64,000 nucleotides of DNA, from positions 933,361-997,360 of the forward strand of contig NZ_LJIX01000006.1 in the NCBI RefSeq assembly GCF_001420595.1, given 5' to 3'. A program made the translations under genes and the position numbers. The notes under the pieces were generated by a model that was given only the letters and a program-made list of their open reading frames with translations, had not been told where the DNA came from and searched no databases. The stretch comes from Cytobacillus solani (GTDB lineage: Bacteria > Bacillota > Bacilli > Bacillales > Cytobacillaceae). The stretch's first letter is position 1; every line of letters begins with the position of its first letter. This document shows, piece after piece, positions 1 through 9,598 of the stretch.

Positions 1-1512
1 ATTACATTATCTGAATTGCTTCGCCTTCCCGTTTTAAAAGAGGCTAAGGTGATTAGTGGGGAAAAGGGATTAAATCGAATGGTTAAATTCGTGGATATTA
101 TGGAAGTACCGGATGTCCAAGGGTGGCTGAGAGAAGGGGAGTTATTACTGACGACTGCTTACTCGATTCGTCATGATCCCACTTTACTGCCTAAATTAGT
201 AGAAGAGCTGGCTAAGGCAAATGCAGCTGCATTAGCCATTAAACCGGAAAGATTTTTACATGATATGCCGATAGAAATGCTTCAAATGAGCAATAACTAT
301 CATTTGCCTATTATTCAGCTTCCAAACAATATTCCATATATGGATATTACGAATGCGGTTATGGAGCAGATTATTGATAAACAAGGCTCTCTTCTTCGCC
401 GATCAGAAGAAATATACAAAAGATTGACGACTTTAGTATTAGAAAATCAAGGCATTCAAGCGGTTGCAGACAATGTGGCAGGATTATTAAAGTCCTCAAT
501 CTGGTTAGTAGATAAGACTGGAGAAACCATTGTTCAATCGCCATCAGATACAGCAGATAAACTCTCTAGTCATACGAAGTTTTGGAATATTACAGTAGAT
601 AAACAAATAGAAGGAAGGCTCTTTATAGAAAAGGAAGCATTAGATGAATTGGAGCTTATTTGTGTGGAGCAGGCAAGGCTAGTATTTTCTTTGGAATTAA
701 TGAGAAGAAAAACGGCACTGGAAACGGAGAAAAAAATCCGAGGGGATTTTATTGATGAACTGTTGAGTGGTCTTCCCCTATCTAAACAAGTCATTATCAA
801 TAAAGGCAGTCAATTAGGATTTAATTCAGAGGTCGATTGGGAAATTGCGGTTGTTGAGTCAGATAGCGAATCCATTTCCTTATTCATCGATAAAGTTACG
901 AACCTCATTCATCTAGAGTCTCAAAAATTACGTGTGAAGTCGCATGTTCACAGGCAAGGGGATAAATACATTCTATTATTAGCTTCAAAAAGCCTTGATG
1001 CAGATCCAAAACATCAATCAAACCTGTCTTTTTGCTGGAATGAAATCCTTACTCCTTTTATGAATGACTGGAAAGGCATTCGTCTTGGCCTGGGTGGGAA
1101 AACACAACTATGGAACATCAATCGGAGTTATTTAGAAGCAAAAAAAGCACTCATGATTGGGGCCAGAATGAATTTGAATCCAAGGGTATTTACCTATGAG
1201 GAAATAGAAATATTGGATTTATTAATCGATGCATCTGAATATGTAGATATGGATGCCTATGTAGAGAAAAGGATTGGACATCTTTATAAATATGATCAAG
1301 AGAATGGGATGGATCTGCTGCCCACCTTATATCATTATTTAAGCACGGGCGGAAGTTTAATAGAAACAGCCAAACGATTATTTATACATCGAAATTCAGT
1401 TAAATATCGAATCGACCGAATTAAGCAGCTGTCTGATATTGATTTAGATAATCATCAAAAACGATTTGAGTATTACTATTGTATTGTGTATTACCTGTTA
1501 AAAAAGGATTAG
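1..1512 (+). CDS. PucR family transcriptional regulator (5' end outside window)
   Basis: Transcription activator of the PucR type, which usually controls purine, amide or amino-acid catabolic genes. The reading frame is open from base 1 and encodes ITLSELLRLPVLKEA, a typical PucR N-terminus, so the TTG at 16 is probably internal and only a few codons are missing. An N-terminal PucR sensor domain covers about residues 1-125, a degenerate GGDEF-like middle region about 240-370, and the C-terminal helix-turn-helix about 430-495 (key stretch SLIETAKRLFIHRNSVKYR). It ends at a terminator and precedes the racemase operon in the same direction, so it is the likely regulator of that cluster (inference). 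Confidence 0.9.
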   Translation: MTLSELLRLPVLKEAKVISGEKGLNRMVKFVDIMEVPDVQGWLREGELLLTTAYSIRHDPTLLPKLVEELAKANAAALAIKPERFLHDMPIEMLQMSNNYHLPIIQLPNNIPYMDITNAVMEQIIDKQGSLLRRSEEIYKRLTTLVLENQGIQAVADNVAGLLKSSIWLVDKTGETIVQSPSDTADKLSSHTKFWNITVDKQIEGRLFIEKEALDELELICVEQARLVFSLELMRRKTALETEKKIRGDFIDELLSGLPLSKQVIINKGSQLGFNSEVDWEIAVVESDSESISLFIDKVTNLIHLESQKLRVKSHVHRQGDKYILLLASKSLDADPKHQSNLSFCWNEILTPFMNDWKGIRLGLGGKTQLWNINRSYLEAKKALMIGARMNLNPRVFTYEEIEILDLLIDASEYVDMDAYVEKRIGHLYKYDQENGMDLLPTLYHYLSTGGSLIETAKRLFIHRNSVKYRIDRIKQLSDIDLDNHQKRFEYYYCIVYYLLKKD

Positions 1513-1515
1513 TTG

Positions 1516-1562
1516 AATGGGGTCTATTGTGCGCAGAGCATAATAGTCTCCCATTTTTTTTA
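1516..1562 (+). terminator. Rho-independent terminator after the PucR gene
   Basis: Arms at 1516-1528 and 1542-1555 pair imperfectly (AATGGG and CTATT match AATAG and CCCATT) and are followed by eight T. It separates the regulator from the downstream operon, whose own promoter should lie between 1563 and 1660. Confidence 0.75.
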
Positions 1563-1677
1563 TATCTGAGGGACATTGTTTAAAAATATAGACTTCATTA
1601 AAATTATAAATATTCAATGATTTGGATGAATTCAGAATTGTTTTTGGCGAATTTGTTAATGAGGGGAGAGCGAATGG

Positions 1678-2334
1678 ATGATTGGTATTATCCGTGTTTT
1701 TACAACTGATGATCAAGAAATTCTTGAACAGCATGGAAATGTTATTACCAAAACCTATGAAGTTCCAACGGTAACAAAATGTATACCGGATCAGCCGTTA
1801 GGGATCTTTAATGATGAAACAGAAGAAGTGGCTATCCCTAAGATCGTAAAGCTGGGCAAGGAGCTTGAACAGCAAGGCTGCCATGTGATTGTGATCAGCT
1901 GTGCAGCTGACCCGGCTGTTGCTGAAATTCGAAAGGAAGTATCGATCCCAGTCATCGGGGCTGGCAGTTCAGCTGCCCTTGCCGCATTAGCAATTGGTGA
2001 ACCCGTTGGTGTTATTGGAATAACAAATGAACCACCAGCAGTCATAGAAAGTCTTCTAGGTCCACTGTATACGGGTTATAAAAGACCAGAAGGGGTAAGG
2101 AATACAACTGATTTATTAAGCCCTGATGGCCGTAAAAAAGGGCTGGAAGCTGCTAAAACACTGATCAATCAGGGAGCAAAGGTCATATTGTTTGCATGTA
2201 CTGGTTTTTCGACGATTGGATTAGCGAATGTTTTAAGAGAAGAATTAGGCGTCCCGATTATTGATGCAGTCGAAGCAGAGGGAATGTTTGCCGCAGCGCT
2301 CGATAAGCAATTGACAGCCTCCAATGGAAAATAA
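1678..2334 (+). CDS. Asp/Glu/hydantoin racemase family protein
   Basis: A 218-residue protein of the cofactor-independent aspartate/glutamate/hydantoin racemase superfamily. The two catalytic cysteines expected for the two-base mechanism are present: C75 in VISCAADP and C174 in FACTGFST. The start is the ATG after a GGGGAGAG ribosome binding site about ten bases upstream; an ATG four bases earlier is out of frame. It is the first gene of a same-direction cluster with an OPT transporter, DUF917, DUF1177 and an AroM-like protein, itself a distant member of the same fold. The substrate cannot be read from sequence; a hydantoin or amino-acid derivative fits the DUF917 neighbour. Confidence 0.85.
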   Translation: MIGIIRVFTTDDQEILEQHGNVITKTYEVPTVTKCIPDQPLGIFNDETEEVAIPKIVKLGKELEQQGCHVIVISCAADPAVAEIRKEVSIPVIGAGSSAALAALAIGEPVGVIGITNEPPAVIESLLGPLYTGYKRPEGVRNTTDLLSPDGRKKGLEAAKTLINQGAKVILFACTGFSTIGLANVLREELGVPIIDAVEAEGMFAAALDKQLTASNGK

Positions 2335-2378
2335 TTGATTGCTAGGGTAGCCTTGCTGCTTTGAAAGAAGGTTGTTCG

Positions 2379-3296
2379 TTGAACAAATCCTATTTAATTC
2401 TCTTATTCTGTGTGTTTATTTGGGCAGGAAACTATCTGGCTCGTCAATTTTTATTAAAAGAATATACGCCATTATTTCTATCAGCCTTTAGTTTAACGGT
2501 TATTTCTCTTTTCTTTTGTTTTGTGGCATTCCTTGCGAAATCCTATGTTCGGCTTACACGGAATGAACTGTTACTTTTTTGCTTGGCAGGTTTAATAGGA
2601 TTGGTCGCCAATCAAGTCTTTTTGTTTACTGGATTGAAGTATTCCTCAGCTACGAATGCTTCGTTAATTTTTAGCCTAGCTCCTTTAATTACAGCTGTAC
2701 TAGCTGCTGTTTTTCTTAAAGAAAAGATAACCATGCAAATGATTCTTGGCAGTTTAATCGCTATCTTTGGAATCTATTTGGTTCTATCAGTGAGAGGACA
2801 ATTTGCATTCAACATTGGGGATGTCCTTCTGTTTGGTGCAACAGCTACATTTTCATGCAATCTTATATTTGTCCGCTTGCTTTCTAAGCGTTTATCACCC
2901 TTTATCATTACGACCTACAGTTTTATGATCAGTGCGATTATATTTGATCCTTTTATATTATCGAGTACCACGATTGATTGGAGTCATTCCCTTTCTATAT
3001 GGGCCTTTGCTGTCGCATCCGTTCTTATTGGACAAGGGCTTACGACCATTCTTTGGAATAAGGCAATGAATGATGTAGGTGCTGTAAAGGCTGCCGTTAT
3101 TCTGAATTTACAGCCTTTAATGACGATGATGCTTGATTATTGGATTTACCAGAACGTCGTAACATTTCAGCAAATAGTTGGTGCTGTATTTGTTTTCACC
3201 GGAATTCTTATAAGTATTGTCCAGAAAAGACGTTTAGTAAAAAACAAACAAACTATACATTGTCTAAAACAAAAGAAGGAATGGAAAAGAAATTGA
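2379..3296 (+). CDS. DMT-superfamily transporter (EamA domains)
   Basis: An integral membrane protein of about 305 residues with some ten hydrophobic segments arranged as two EamA repeats (for example around residues 5-30, 65-85, 90-115 and 225-245). Members of the drug/metabolite transporter family usually export small metabolites or amino acids. I prefer the TTG at 2379 over the in-frame TTG at 2361 because AGAAGG sits seven bases before it. Within the racemase/DUF917 operon it may export a by-product or pathway metabolite (inference). Confidence 0.85.
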   Translation: MNKSYLILLFCVFIWAGNYLARQFLLKEYTPLFLSAFSLTVISLFFCFVAFLAKSYVRLTRNELLLFCLAGLIGLVANQVFLFTGLKYSSATNASLIFSLAPLITAVLAAVFLKEKITMQMILGSLIAIFGIYLVLSVRGQFAFNIGDVLLFGATATFSCNLIFVRLLSKRLSPFIITTYSFMISAIIFDPFILSSTTIDWSHSLSIWAFAVASVLIGQGLTTILWNKAMNDVGAVKAAVILNLQPLMTMMLDYWIYQNVVTFQQIVGAVFVFTGILISIVQKRRLVKNKQTIHCLKQKKEWKRN

Positions 3297-3348
3297 AAAA
3301 AGTAGATTAGAAAATGAACCAACATCTATCTTTATAGGGGGAATTTCG

Positions 3349-4968
3349 ATGAATCTAGAAGAGAAGGAAAAAAAACATCCGCGTATTTTTGAGCCAGTTA
3401 CTTTTATTTTGACGATTGTTACAGCCGTTTTCGGTGCAATCATTGGGATGCAGATTATTACTAGTCTCGGTGTAACACCGAATACTTCTATCATTGGTGC
3501 TCTTTTAGCGATGCTGATTGCTAGAATCCCGATGACTCTTTTTAAAAGATACAAATCGATGCACCGTCAAAACCTGGTTCAAACCTCTATTTCAGCAGCT
3601 ACATTCGGTGCGGCTAATAGTTTATTAATTCCGATTGGGATTCCCTTCCTGATGGGGGCTCCAGAATTAATCGTTCCAATGTTAATCGGTGCAGCATTAG
3701 CGATGTTTGTCGATGCGGGCATCCTTTATAAAATATTTGACTCCAAGCTATTTCCTGCATCCGGAACATGGGCGCCTGGGGTTGCGACAGCAGAAGCCAT
3801 TATAGCGGGAGATAAAGGCGGGAAGCGCGCTGGACTTCTTGGTCTTGGTACAGGAATCGGGATCATAGGTTCATTTCTCCATATTCCCATGTCAGCGTTT
3901 GGGGTTGCATTTATCGGGAACATTTGGGCGCTTTCCATGTTTGGGATTGGACTTTTGATACGCCAATACTCGGTACCCGTGTTTGGCATCGATGTAAATG
4001 CATTATATATCCCACATGGAATCATGGTTGGTGCGGGTATCGTCGCATTGGTTCAAGTTTCTATGCTGATTTTTTCAAAGCAAAAAACACCAAAGAATGC
4101 CAATAAAGAGGTGGCAGCAGCACTAGAAACAGCAGATGAAGCTGGCTTAACTCGTTCAATTAAAGAGGCACGAAGAACATTAGGAATAGGTTTTATCGTT
4201 TATGTTGTCATTGCTTTGATCATCGCTCTTACAGCTGGAATTATTACAGATATGTCTCCAGGCATGTTAATCGGATTCTTAGTATTCGCAGCTTTTGCAG
4301 CATTCGTCCATGAATTAATTGTCGGTATTGCAGCCATGCACTCCGGCTGGTTCCCTGCCTTTGCAGTAGCCTTCATTACACTCCTGATCGGGATGATGGT
4401 TGGTTTCCCGCCGCTAGCACTCGCTTTACTTGCAGGTTTTAGCGCAGCAACGGGCCCGGCATTTGCAGATATGGGCTATGACTTTAAAACAGGTCATATC
4501 CTGCGTGGAAATGGGCAAGACAGAGAATTTGAAATAAAGGGCAGAAAGCAGCAATACATTACTGCCATGATCGCATTTGGTGTAGCGCTTTTAACAGTAG
4601 TTGTCACGTACAAAGGCTATTTTGCACAGAACTTAGTCCCGCCAATTGATGCTGTGTATGTATCAACGATCGAAGCAGGGACATCGAAAGACGTAGCTAT
4701 GCAGCTTCTCCTATGGGCGATCCCAGGTGCAATCATTCAATTGATCGGCGGACCGAGCCGTCAGTTAGGTGTCATGCTAGCGACAGGTCTATTAATTTTG
4801 ACTCCTTATGCAGGCTTTGCAGTTTTAGCAGGGATTCTCATTCGCATCATCTGGAGAAAAGCGAAAGGAAAAGAAGCAGATACACCAATGAGTATTTTAG
4901 CAGCAGGGTTTATTGCGGGTGACGCATTGTATAGCTTCTTCAATTCCGTATTTAAAATGGGTAAGTGA
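3349..4968 (+). CDS. OPT/YSL family transporter
   Basis: A 539-residue polytopic membrane protein rich in glycine-lined helices, typical of bacterial oligopeptide transporter (OPT) homologues. Recognisable stretches are KHPRIFEPVTF near the N-terminus, GTWAPGVATAEAIIAGDKGG around residue 140 and the late GGPSRQLGVMLATG region. Start ATG follows AGGGGGAA. OPT proteins take up small peptides or metal chelates by proton symport; here the neighbours suggest import of an amide or peptide-like compound for the downstream enzymes. Its stop is 11 bases before the next start, indicating co-translation. Confidence 0.85.
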   Translation: MNLEEKEKKHPRIFEPVTFILTIVTAVFGAIIGMQIITSLGVTPNTSIIGALLAMLIARIPMTLFKRYKSMHRQNLVQTSISAATFGAANSLLIPIGIPFLMGAPELIVPMLIGAALAMFVDAGILYKIFDSKLFPASGTWAPGVATAEAIIAGDKGGKRAGLLGLGTGIGIIGSFLHIPMSAFGVAFIGNIWALSMFGIGLLIRQYSVPVFGIDVNALYIPHGIMVGAGIVALVQVSMLIFSKQKTPKNANKEVAAALETADEAGLTRSIKEARRTLGIGFIVYVVIALIIALTAGIITDMSPGMLIGFLVFAAFAAFVHELIVGIAAMHSGWFPAFAVAFITLLIGMMVGFPPLALALLAGFSAATGPAFADMGYDFKTGHILRGNGQDREFEIKGRKQQYITAMIAFGVALLTVVVTYKGYFAQNLVPPIDAVYVSTIEAGTSKDVAMQLLLWAIPGAIIQLIGGPSRQLGVMLATGLLILTPYAGFAVLAGILIRIIWRKAKGKEADTPMSILAAGFIAGDALYSFFNSVFKMGK

Positions 4969-4979
4969 GGAGAATTAAA

Positions 4980-6041
4980 ATGGCAAACATTCAATTAGAC
5001 AAAAAAATGGTAGAATATGCCGTCTATGGCGGTGCAGTCTTAGGAGGCGGAGGAGGAGGCTGGATTGAAGAAGGCCTCCAAATCGGCAGGCTTGCAGTTG
5101 ATATTGGCCAGCCGGTCCTCCTTACAGCAGATGAGGTTCAGGATGAAGATTTGCTTGTAACCGTTTCACTAGTTGGGGCCCCCGCGGCAAAGGATGCCTA
5201 TTTGAAACCGATTCATTATTCAAAAGCGCTTGAAATTCTTGCTCAAAAGATCGGAAAACCGATTCAAGGAATTATCACCAATGAAAATGGTGCAGGAACG
5301 ACAGTGAATGGATGGTTCCAATCCGCGATAACAGGCATTCCAGTCGTGGATATCCCTTGCAATGGAAGAGCGCATCCAACTGGCTCAATGGGTTCGATGA
5401 ATCTATCTGAGCAGGAGAAGTATGTTTCCCATCAAGCAGCTGTTGGCGGGAAGGGTTCCAACTATATGGAATTGAGCATTTCTGGATCACTGGACAAGGC
5501 ATCAACCTTGATTCGTAAAGCTTCTGTTGAAGCTGGAGGTTTATTAGCGGTTGCGAGAAATCCAATTACTGCCGCTTATGCAAAGGCGAATGGTGCAGCA
5601 GGGGCCATCCAGCAGGCCATTGAGGTTGGACAAGCATTGCTAAGTCATACAGGTGAAGCTGCGATTGATGCGGTTGTGCAGAAGCTTGGAGGGAAAGTGG
5701 TAACAGAGGGGCTTGTAACCGATTTTACCCTTGAAACGACTGGAGGCTTTGATGTTGGAACGGTAACGATTAATGATGCCTTTGAAATGACCTTCTGGAA
5801 TGAATATATGACGATTGAAAAAAATGGCGAGAGATTTGGCACGTTTCCAGACCTAATCATGACTCTGGATGCAAGAACTGCAGAACCAATTGTCTCAGCA
5901 GCCATCCAAAAAGGCCAGCAAATTGCCGTCATTTCCGTACCAAAGGAACATCTAATTTTGAGCAGCACGATGAGAAATGAAAAATTGATGAAGCCGGTAG
6001 AAGAAATCATTAAGAAATCGATTCTTGAATACAGTTTCTAA
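4980..6041 (+). CDS. DUF917 (S-methyl-thiohydantoin desulfurase-like) protein
   Basis: A 353-residue protein of the DUF917 family, now described as S-Me-THD-like and related to hydantoin-processing enzymes. The glycine-rich N-terminus GGAVLGGGGGGW and the NENGAGTTVNGW and PCNGRAHPTGSMGSM blocks are characteristic. The start is ATG 4980 with GAGGAG seven bases upstream; an in-frame GTG at 4965 overlaps the previous stop and lacks its own site. Placed between an OPT transporter and DUF1177, in an operon with a racemase. Enzymatic activity on a hydantoin or thiohydantoin is inference from family naming. Confidence 0.85.
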   Translation: MANIQLDKKMVEYAVYGGAVLGGGGGGWIEEGLQIGRLAVDIGQPVLLTADEVQDEDLLVTVSLVGAPAAKDAYLKPIHYSKALEILAQKIGKPIQGIITNENGAGTTVNGWFQSAITGIPVVDIPCNGRAHPTGSMGSMNLSEQEKYVSHQAAVGGKGSNYMELSISGSLDKASTLIRKASVEAGGLLAVARNPITAAYAKANGAAGAIQQAIEVGQALLSHTGEAAIDAVVQKLGGKVVTEGLVTDFTLETTGGFDVGTVTINDAFEMTFWNEYMTIEKNGERFGTFPDLIMTLDARTAEPIVSAAIQKGQQIAVISVPKEHLILSSTMRNEKLMKPVEEIIKKSILEYSF

Positions 6042-6063
6042 AATAGAAGGGATGAGGTTTTAA

Positions 6064-7011
6064 ATGGTACTTAAGCAAACATTAACAGTGATGGAATCTC
6101 TAGAAAGTGCTTACGTAACTGGAGAAAAGGTGAAGGAATTATTCAGTCCGCATGAAAACGTTGAAGTAACGGTTCAGACTGTTACAGGTGAAAAGGGAAG
6201 CACGGATTTTGTTAAAGTTGTTATCCCAGGGTCAGAGGGGAAGAGTAAAGGTGGAAATGCACCGACAGTTGGTATTATAGGTCGTCTTGGAGGCATTGGT
6301 GCCCGCCCTAGCCGAATTGGTCTCGTGTCAGATGCAGACGGAGCTGTTGCAGCGGTCGCTTCAGCCCTGAAACTTGCTGATATGCAATCAAAAGGGGACA
6401 CACTCCTTGGAGATGTATTGGTTACTACCCATATCTGTCCAGATGCGCCAACACTTCCGCATGATCCGGTTGATTTCATGGACTCACCGGTAGATATTTT
6501 AACCATGAATAAATATGAAGTACTGCCTGAAATGGAAGTCATTTTATCTATTGATACAACGAAAGGGAATCGTGTCGTCAATCATAAAGGAATTGCAATT
6601 TCTCCAACTGTAAAGGAAGGGTATATTCTGCGCGTAAGTGATGACCTGCTGAGAATTATGGAGATGACAACAGGTCAGCTGCCTGTTACATTCCCTATTA
6701 CAACTCAAGACATTACTCCATATGGAAATGAACTCTATCATATTAATTCAATCCTGCAGCCTGCGGTAGCAACGGATTCTCCTGTTGTCGGGGTAGCCAT
6801 TACAGCACAATCGATTGTTCCTGGGTGTGGCACAGGGGCAAGCCATGAAACAGACATTGCGGATGCCGTTCGTTTTGCGGTGGAAGTGGCAAAGGAAGCG
6901 ACAAATGGAACATGCACATTTTACAGCAATGATGAATTTAATAGAATCACAGATTTATACGGTTCAATGAAAGTATTACAAACATTAGGGCAAAAAACTA
7001 CTCAGCAATAA
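6064..7011 (+). CDS. DUF1177 family protein
   Basis: A 315-residue protein matching the DUF1177 family by its overall layout and the stretches GIIGRLGGIGARPSRIGLVSDADGA, THICPDAPT and VPGCGTGASHETDIADA. The family has no settled function, but is repeatedly found next to DUF917, AroM and OPT genes. The HxCxDxxxxPHD-like segment around residue 125 and conserved Asp residues suggest an enzyme. Start ATG follows GGGATGAGG. No signal peptide or membrane segment, so cytoplasmic. Confidence 0.8.
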   Translation: MVLKQTLTVMESLESAYVTGEKVKELFSPHENVEVTVQTVTGEKGSTDFVKVVIPGSEGKSKGGNAPTVGIIGRLGGIGARPSRIGLVSDADGAVAAVASALKLADMQSKGDTLLGDVLVTTHICPDAPTLPHDPVDFMDSPVDILTMNKYEVLPEMEVILSIDTTKGNRVVNHKGIAISPTVKEGYILRVSDDLLRIMEMTTGQLPVTFPITTQDITPYGNELYHINSILQPAVATDSPVVGVAITAQSIVPGCGTGASHETDIADAVRFAVEVAKEATNGTCTFYSNDEFNRITDLYGSMKVLQTLGQKTTQQ

Positions 7012-7060
7012 ATAGAGGGGGGCGGTGCCCTCCTTTTTCTATTATAAAGGGGTGAAGGAA

Positions 7061-7732
7061 ATGAAAAAGCTAGGAATGATCACCATCGGCCAGGCTCCAC
7101 GTACAGATGTTGCACCTATTATTGAAAAATACTTGGATGGACGTGCCGAATTGGTGCAGGTAGGTGTTTTGGACGGAATGTCGAAGGAGTATATTGAGGA
7201 GAATTTGTACCCTGAGAAGGATGATTATGTATTAACCTCTCGTTTAGTAACAAATGAATCGGTAGTGATGTCTCGTGAAAAAATTAAACCTATTTTACAG
7301 GAGAAAATAACTTATCTCGAAAAGCAAGGCATTGAACAGATACTTCTTCTATGTACAGGCGTTTTTCCAGGACTGACAACTACATCATCGTATCTGATCG
7401 AACCTGATCATGTAATCCCGCCAACCGTAAAGGCGATGGTTGGAGACCGTCGGTTTGGGGTCATCGTCCCGCTTAGTGAACAAAAAGAAACACTGTATCC
7501 AAAATTTTCTCCCTTTGGCTTAGATCCTTTTTTCGCTGTAGCCTCTCCCTATCATCATGATCATACAGGCTATGCAGAAGCGGCAGAAAACCTAAAAAAC
7601 AAAGTGGAAATTATTTTACTAGACTGTATGGGATACACGGAAGAGGCGCGTGAAATGATTGCAAAGGCAACGGGACTTCCTGTCATTTTATCCAATGCAA
7701 TCATGGCAAAATTAACTTCAGAAATGATTTAG
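7061..7732 (+). CDS. AroM family protein
   Basis: A 223-residue AroM-like protein. The N-terminus KLGMITIGQAPRTDVAPII and the LLLCTGVFPGL block are family hallmarks, and the late IILLDCMGYTEEAR block carries a second cysteine as in the Asp/Glu racemase superfamily. The start is ATG 7061 with AAGGGGTGAAGGAA upstream; an in-frame upstream start at 7025 would add residues not seen in the family. E. coli aroM lies beside aroL but its role is unknown. Here it belongs to the catabolic cluster, so a racemase or isomerase activity is plausible. Confidence 0.85.
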   Translation: MKKLGMITIGQAPRTDVAPIIEKYLDGRAELVQVGVLDGMSKEYIEENLYPEKDDYVLTSRLVTNESVVMSREKIKPILQEKITYLEKQGIEQILLLCTGVFPGLTTTSSYLIEPDHVIPPTVKAMVGDRRFGVIVPLSEQKETLYPKFSPFGLDPFFAVASPYHHDHTGYAEAAENLKNKVEIILLDCMGYTEEAREMIAKATGLPVILSNAIMAKLTSEMI

Positions 7733-7747
7733 AAAAGGATGGTAGCA

Positions 7748-8695
7748 ATGAAAGAACAATTGATTGAAACAAGCAAAAATGTACTATCGAAATGCCTCGG
7801 TCTAAAACAAGATGAACAGTTCCTTGTCGTGGCAGATGATGTCAAAAAGGAGCTCGCTGAATCCTTGTACGAAGCTGGAAAGCTGCTTGGGGCTGAATCC
7901 ATGCTGATAGTCATGCAGGAAAGAGAAAGATCAGGAGAAGAACCGCCAGCTGCCGTTACAGCCGCCATGCTGCAGGCAGATGTTGCTGTATGCATAACAG
8001 AGCATTCCTTAACCCATACAGAAGCAAGGAAAAAAGCCGCTGCTTCAGGTACTCGCTTAGCGACGATGCCGGGTATTACAGAAGATATGTTTTTAGAGGG
8101 AGCGATTTCCGCTGATTATGCAGAAGTAAAAGTACTTACAGATCGTGTGACAGAAATTTTGACCGAAGGGGAATCAGTAAGAATTGAGAAGGATAGATAC
8201 TCACTCTCATTCTCCATTTCGGGACGGGATGGCATTCCGAGTACGGGGATGTATTTACATGCTGGAGAGTCAGGAAACCTGCCATCTGGAGAAGCGTACA
8301 TCGCTCCTATCGAGGGAACGGCAAATGGGCAAATCCTAATTGACGGCTCCATTGCAGGCATCGGCAAACTGCAATCACCAGTCCTTCTTTCTATTGAAAA
8401 TGGACGGATTGTTGAGGCGAAGGGAGAGGAAGGGGCAAAGTTACTAGAGATATTAGGTGAAGGCGACGGCAGACTTCTAGGGGAATTTGGAATTGGTACA
8501 AATAACAAAGCCCGTATTACAGGTGTTGTGCTTGAGGATGAAAAGGTTTACGGAACAATTCATGTTGCCTTTGGCAGCAACAATACCTTTGGCGGAAACG
8601 TATCAGCGGGCGTGCACATAGATGGGGTAGTCAAACAGCCCGATGTTTATATAAACGAAGAACTGCTCATGGAAAAAGGAGTATTTAAAATCTAA
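7748..8695 (+). CDS. M29-like aminopeptidase (aminopeptidase T type)
   Basis: A 315-residue protein resembling the C-terminal metal-binding half of M29 aminopeptidases. Visible blocks are LPSGEAYIAPIEGTANG, GEFGIGTN, GTIHVAFGSN and a late HIDGV, which hold the Glu, His and Asp ligands expected for a two-metal site. It is shorter than classic AmpS (about 410 residues), like other cluster-linked relatives. ATG 7748 is preferred because AAAGG lies nine bases upstream, whereas ATG 7739 directly abuts it. It may release an amino acid from the imported compound. Confidence 0.8.
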   Translation: MKEQLIETSKNVLSKCLGLKQDEQFLVVADDVKKELAESLYEAGKLLGAESMLIVMQERERSGEEPPAAVTAAMLQADVAVCITEHSLTHTEARKKAAASGTRLATMPGITEDMFLEGAISADYAEVKVLTDRVTEILTEGESVRIEKDRYSLSFSISGRDGIPSTGMYLHAGESGNLPSGEAYIAPIEGTANGQILIDGSIAGIGKLQSPVLLSIENGRIVEAKGEEGAKLLEILGEGDGRLLGEFGIGTNNKARITGVVLEDEKVYGTIHVAFGSNNTFGGNVSAGVHIDGVVKQPDVYINEELLMEKGVFKI

Positions 8696-8769
8696 GTGTA
8701 GTAAAGGGTGGATGTAACATATCTAATCCAATCAATGCTTCCAATCGATTAGAACTAGAAGAACTCCAT

Positions 8770-9582
8770 TTGGCAAATGATTGTCTCAATCAAACAATTG
8801 AGACTCTTACTAGCCATGAATCTGTCAGGGGATTTCAATCAAAGCCTATTCCAGAAGGGGCTTTACAGGCCATTACAGCTTCTGCACGCAGTGCGCCCAC
8901 ATCATCCAATCTTCAAGCATACAGTATCATTATCGTCAAAAATGAACAACGGAAGAATCGATTAGCCACATTATCAGGCAATCAGCATTTTATTAGAGAA
9001 GCCCCTGTATATCTAGTATTTTGTGCTGATATTAATCGCTTAAAATATGTAACGGCTAAACAAGGCTATACATTTGCAGCTGAGACACTCGAGATGTTTC
9101 TGCTTTCTGCCGTTGATGCTTCATTGGCCTTACAAAATGCTTTAGTTGCCGCTGAATCCCTTGGACTAGGGTGTGTTCCTGTTGGTTCCATTAGGAATGA
9201 TCCAAAAGCTGTGGCGAAGGAATTGAAACTGCCTGAAGGTGTTTTTGCAGTTGCTGGATTAGCCATAGGATTTGAACGAGAGGGTGTTAGAAGAGGGGTC
9301 AAGCCTCGGCTTCCAGAACAACTAACCGTTCATGATGAAATCTATTCTACAGAAAATAGAGATCACTATCTAAATGAATATGACCAAACGATGATTTCAC
9401 GAAAAACGTATGACGGGCGCAGAGTTTCTTTAGCAGGAGAACCCGAAAAACATGGGGGGGATTACGGCTGGTGTGAGCACACAGCGCGGCGATGCACCCG
9501 CCCTGAAACAATTGCTGTTTCAGCAAGCCTAAGAGAAAATCTAAAACAAACCCTTGAAGAACTTGGATTTTCGATACGGTAA
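8770..9582 (+). CDS. NADPH-dependent nitroreductase family oxidoreductase (FRP/NfsA-like)
   Basis: A 270-residue flavoprotein of the nitroreductase superfamily. SVRGFQSKPIPEGALQ, SARSAPTSSNLQAYS and GLGCVPVGSIRNDP form the FMN-binding framework, and the C-terminal extension with GRRVSLAG fits the NfsA/FRP subgroup. The start is uncertain: TTG 8770 has no good ribosome binding site, while the frame is open upstream to an ATA codon at 8719 that has AGGGTGG correctly spaced before it. It follows the aminopeptidase by 74 bases and precedes a second nitroreductase, so both probably belong to the same operon. Confidence 0.8.
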   Translation: MANDCLNQTIETLTSHESVRGFQSKPIPEGALQAITASARSAPTSSNLQAYSIIIVKNEQRKNRLATLSGNQHFIREAPVYLVFCADINRLKYVTAKQGYTFAAETLEMFLLSAVDASLALQNALVAAESLGLGCVPVGSIRNDPKAVAKELKLPEGVFAVAGLAIGFEREGVRRGVKPRLPEQLTVHDEIYSTENRDHYLNEYDQTMISRKTYDGRRVSLAGEPEKHGGDYGWCEHTARRCTRPETIAVSASLRENLKQTLEELGFSIR

Positions 9583-9598
9583 AGGGAGTGAGAATAGA

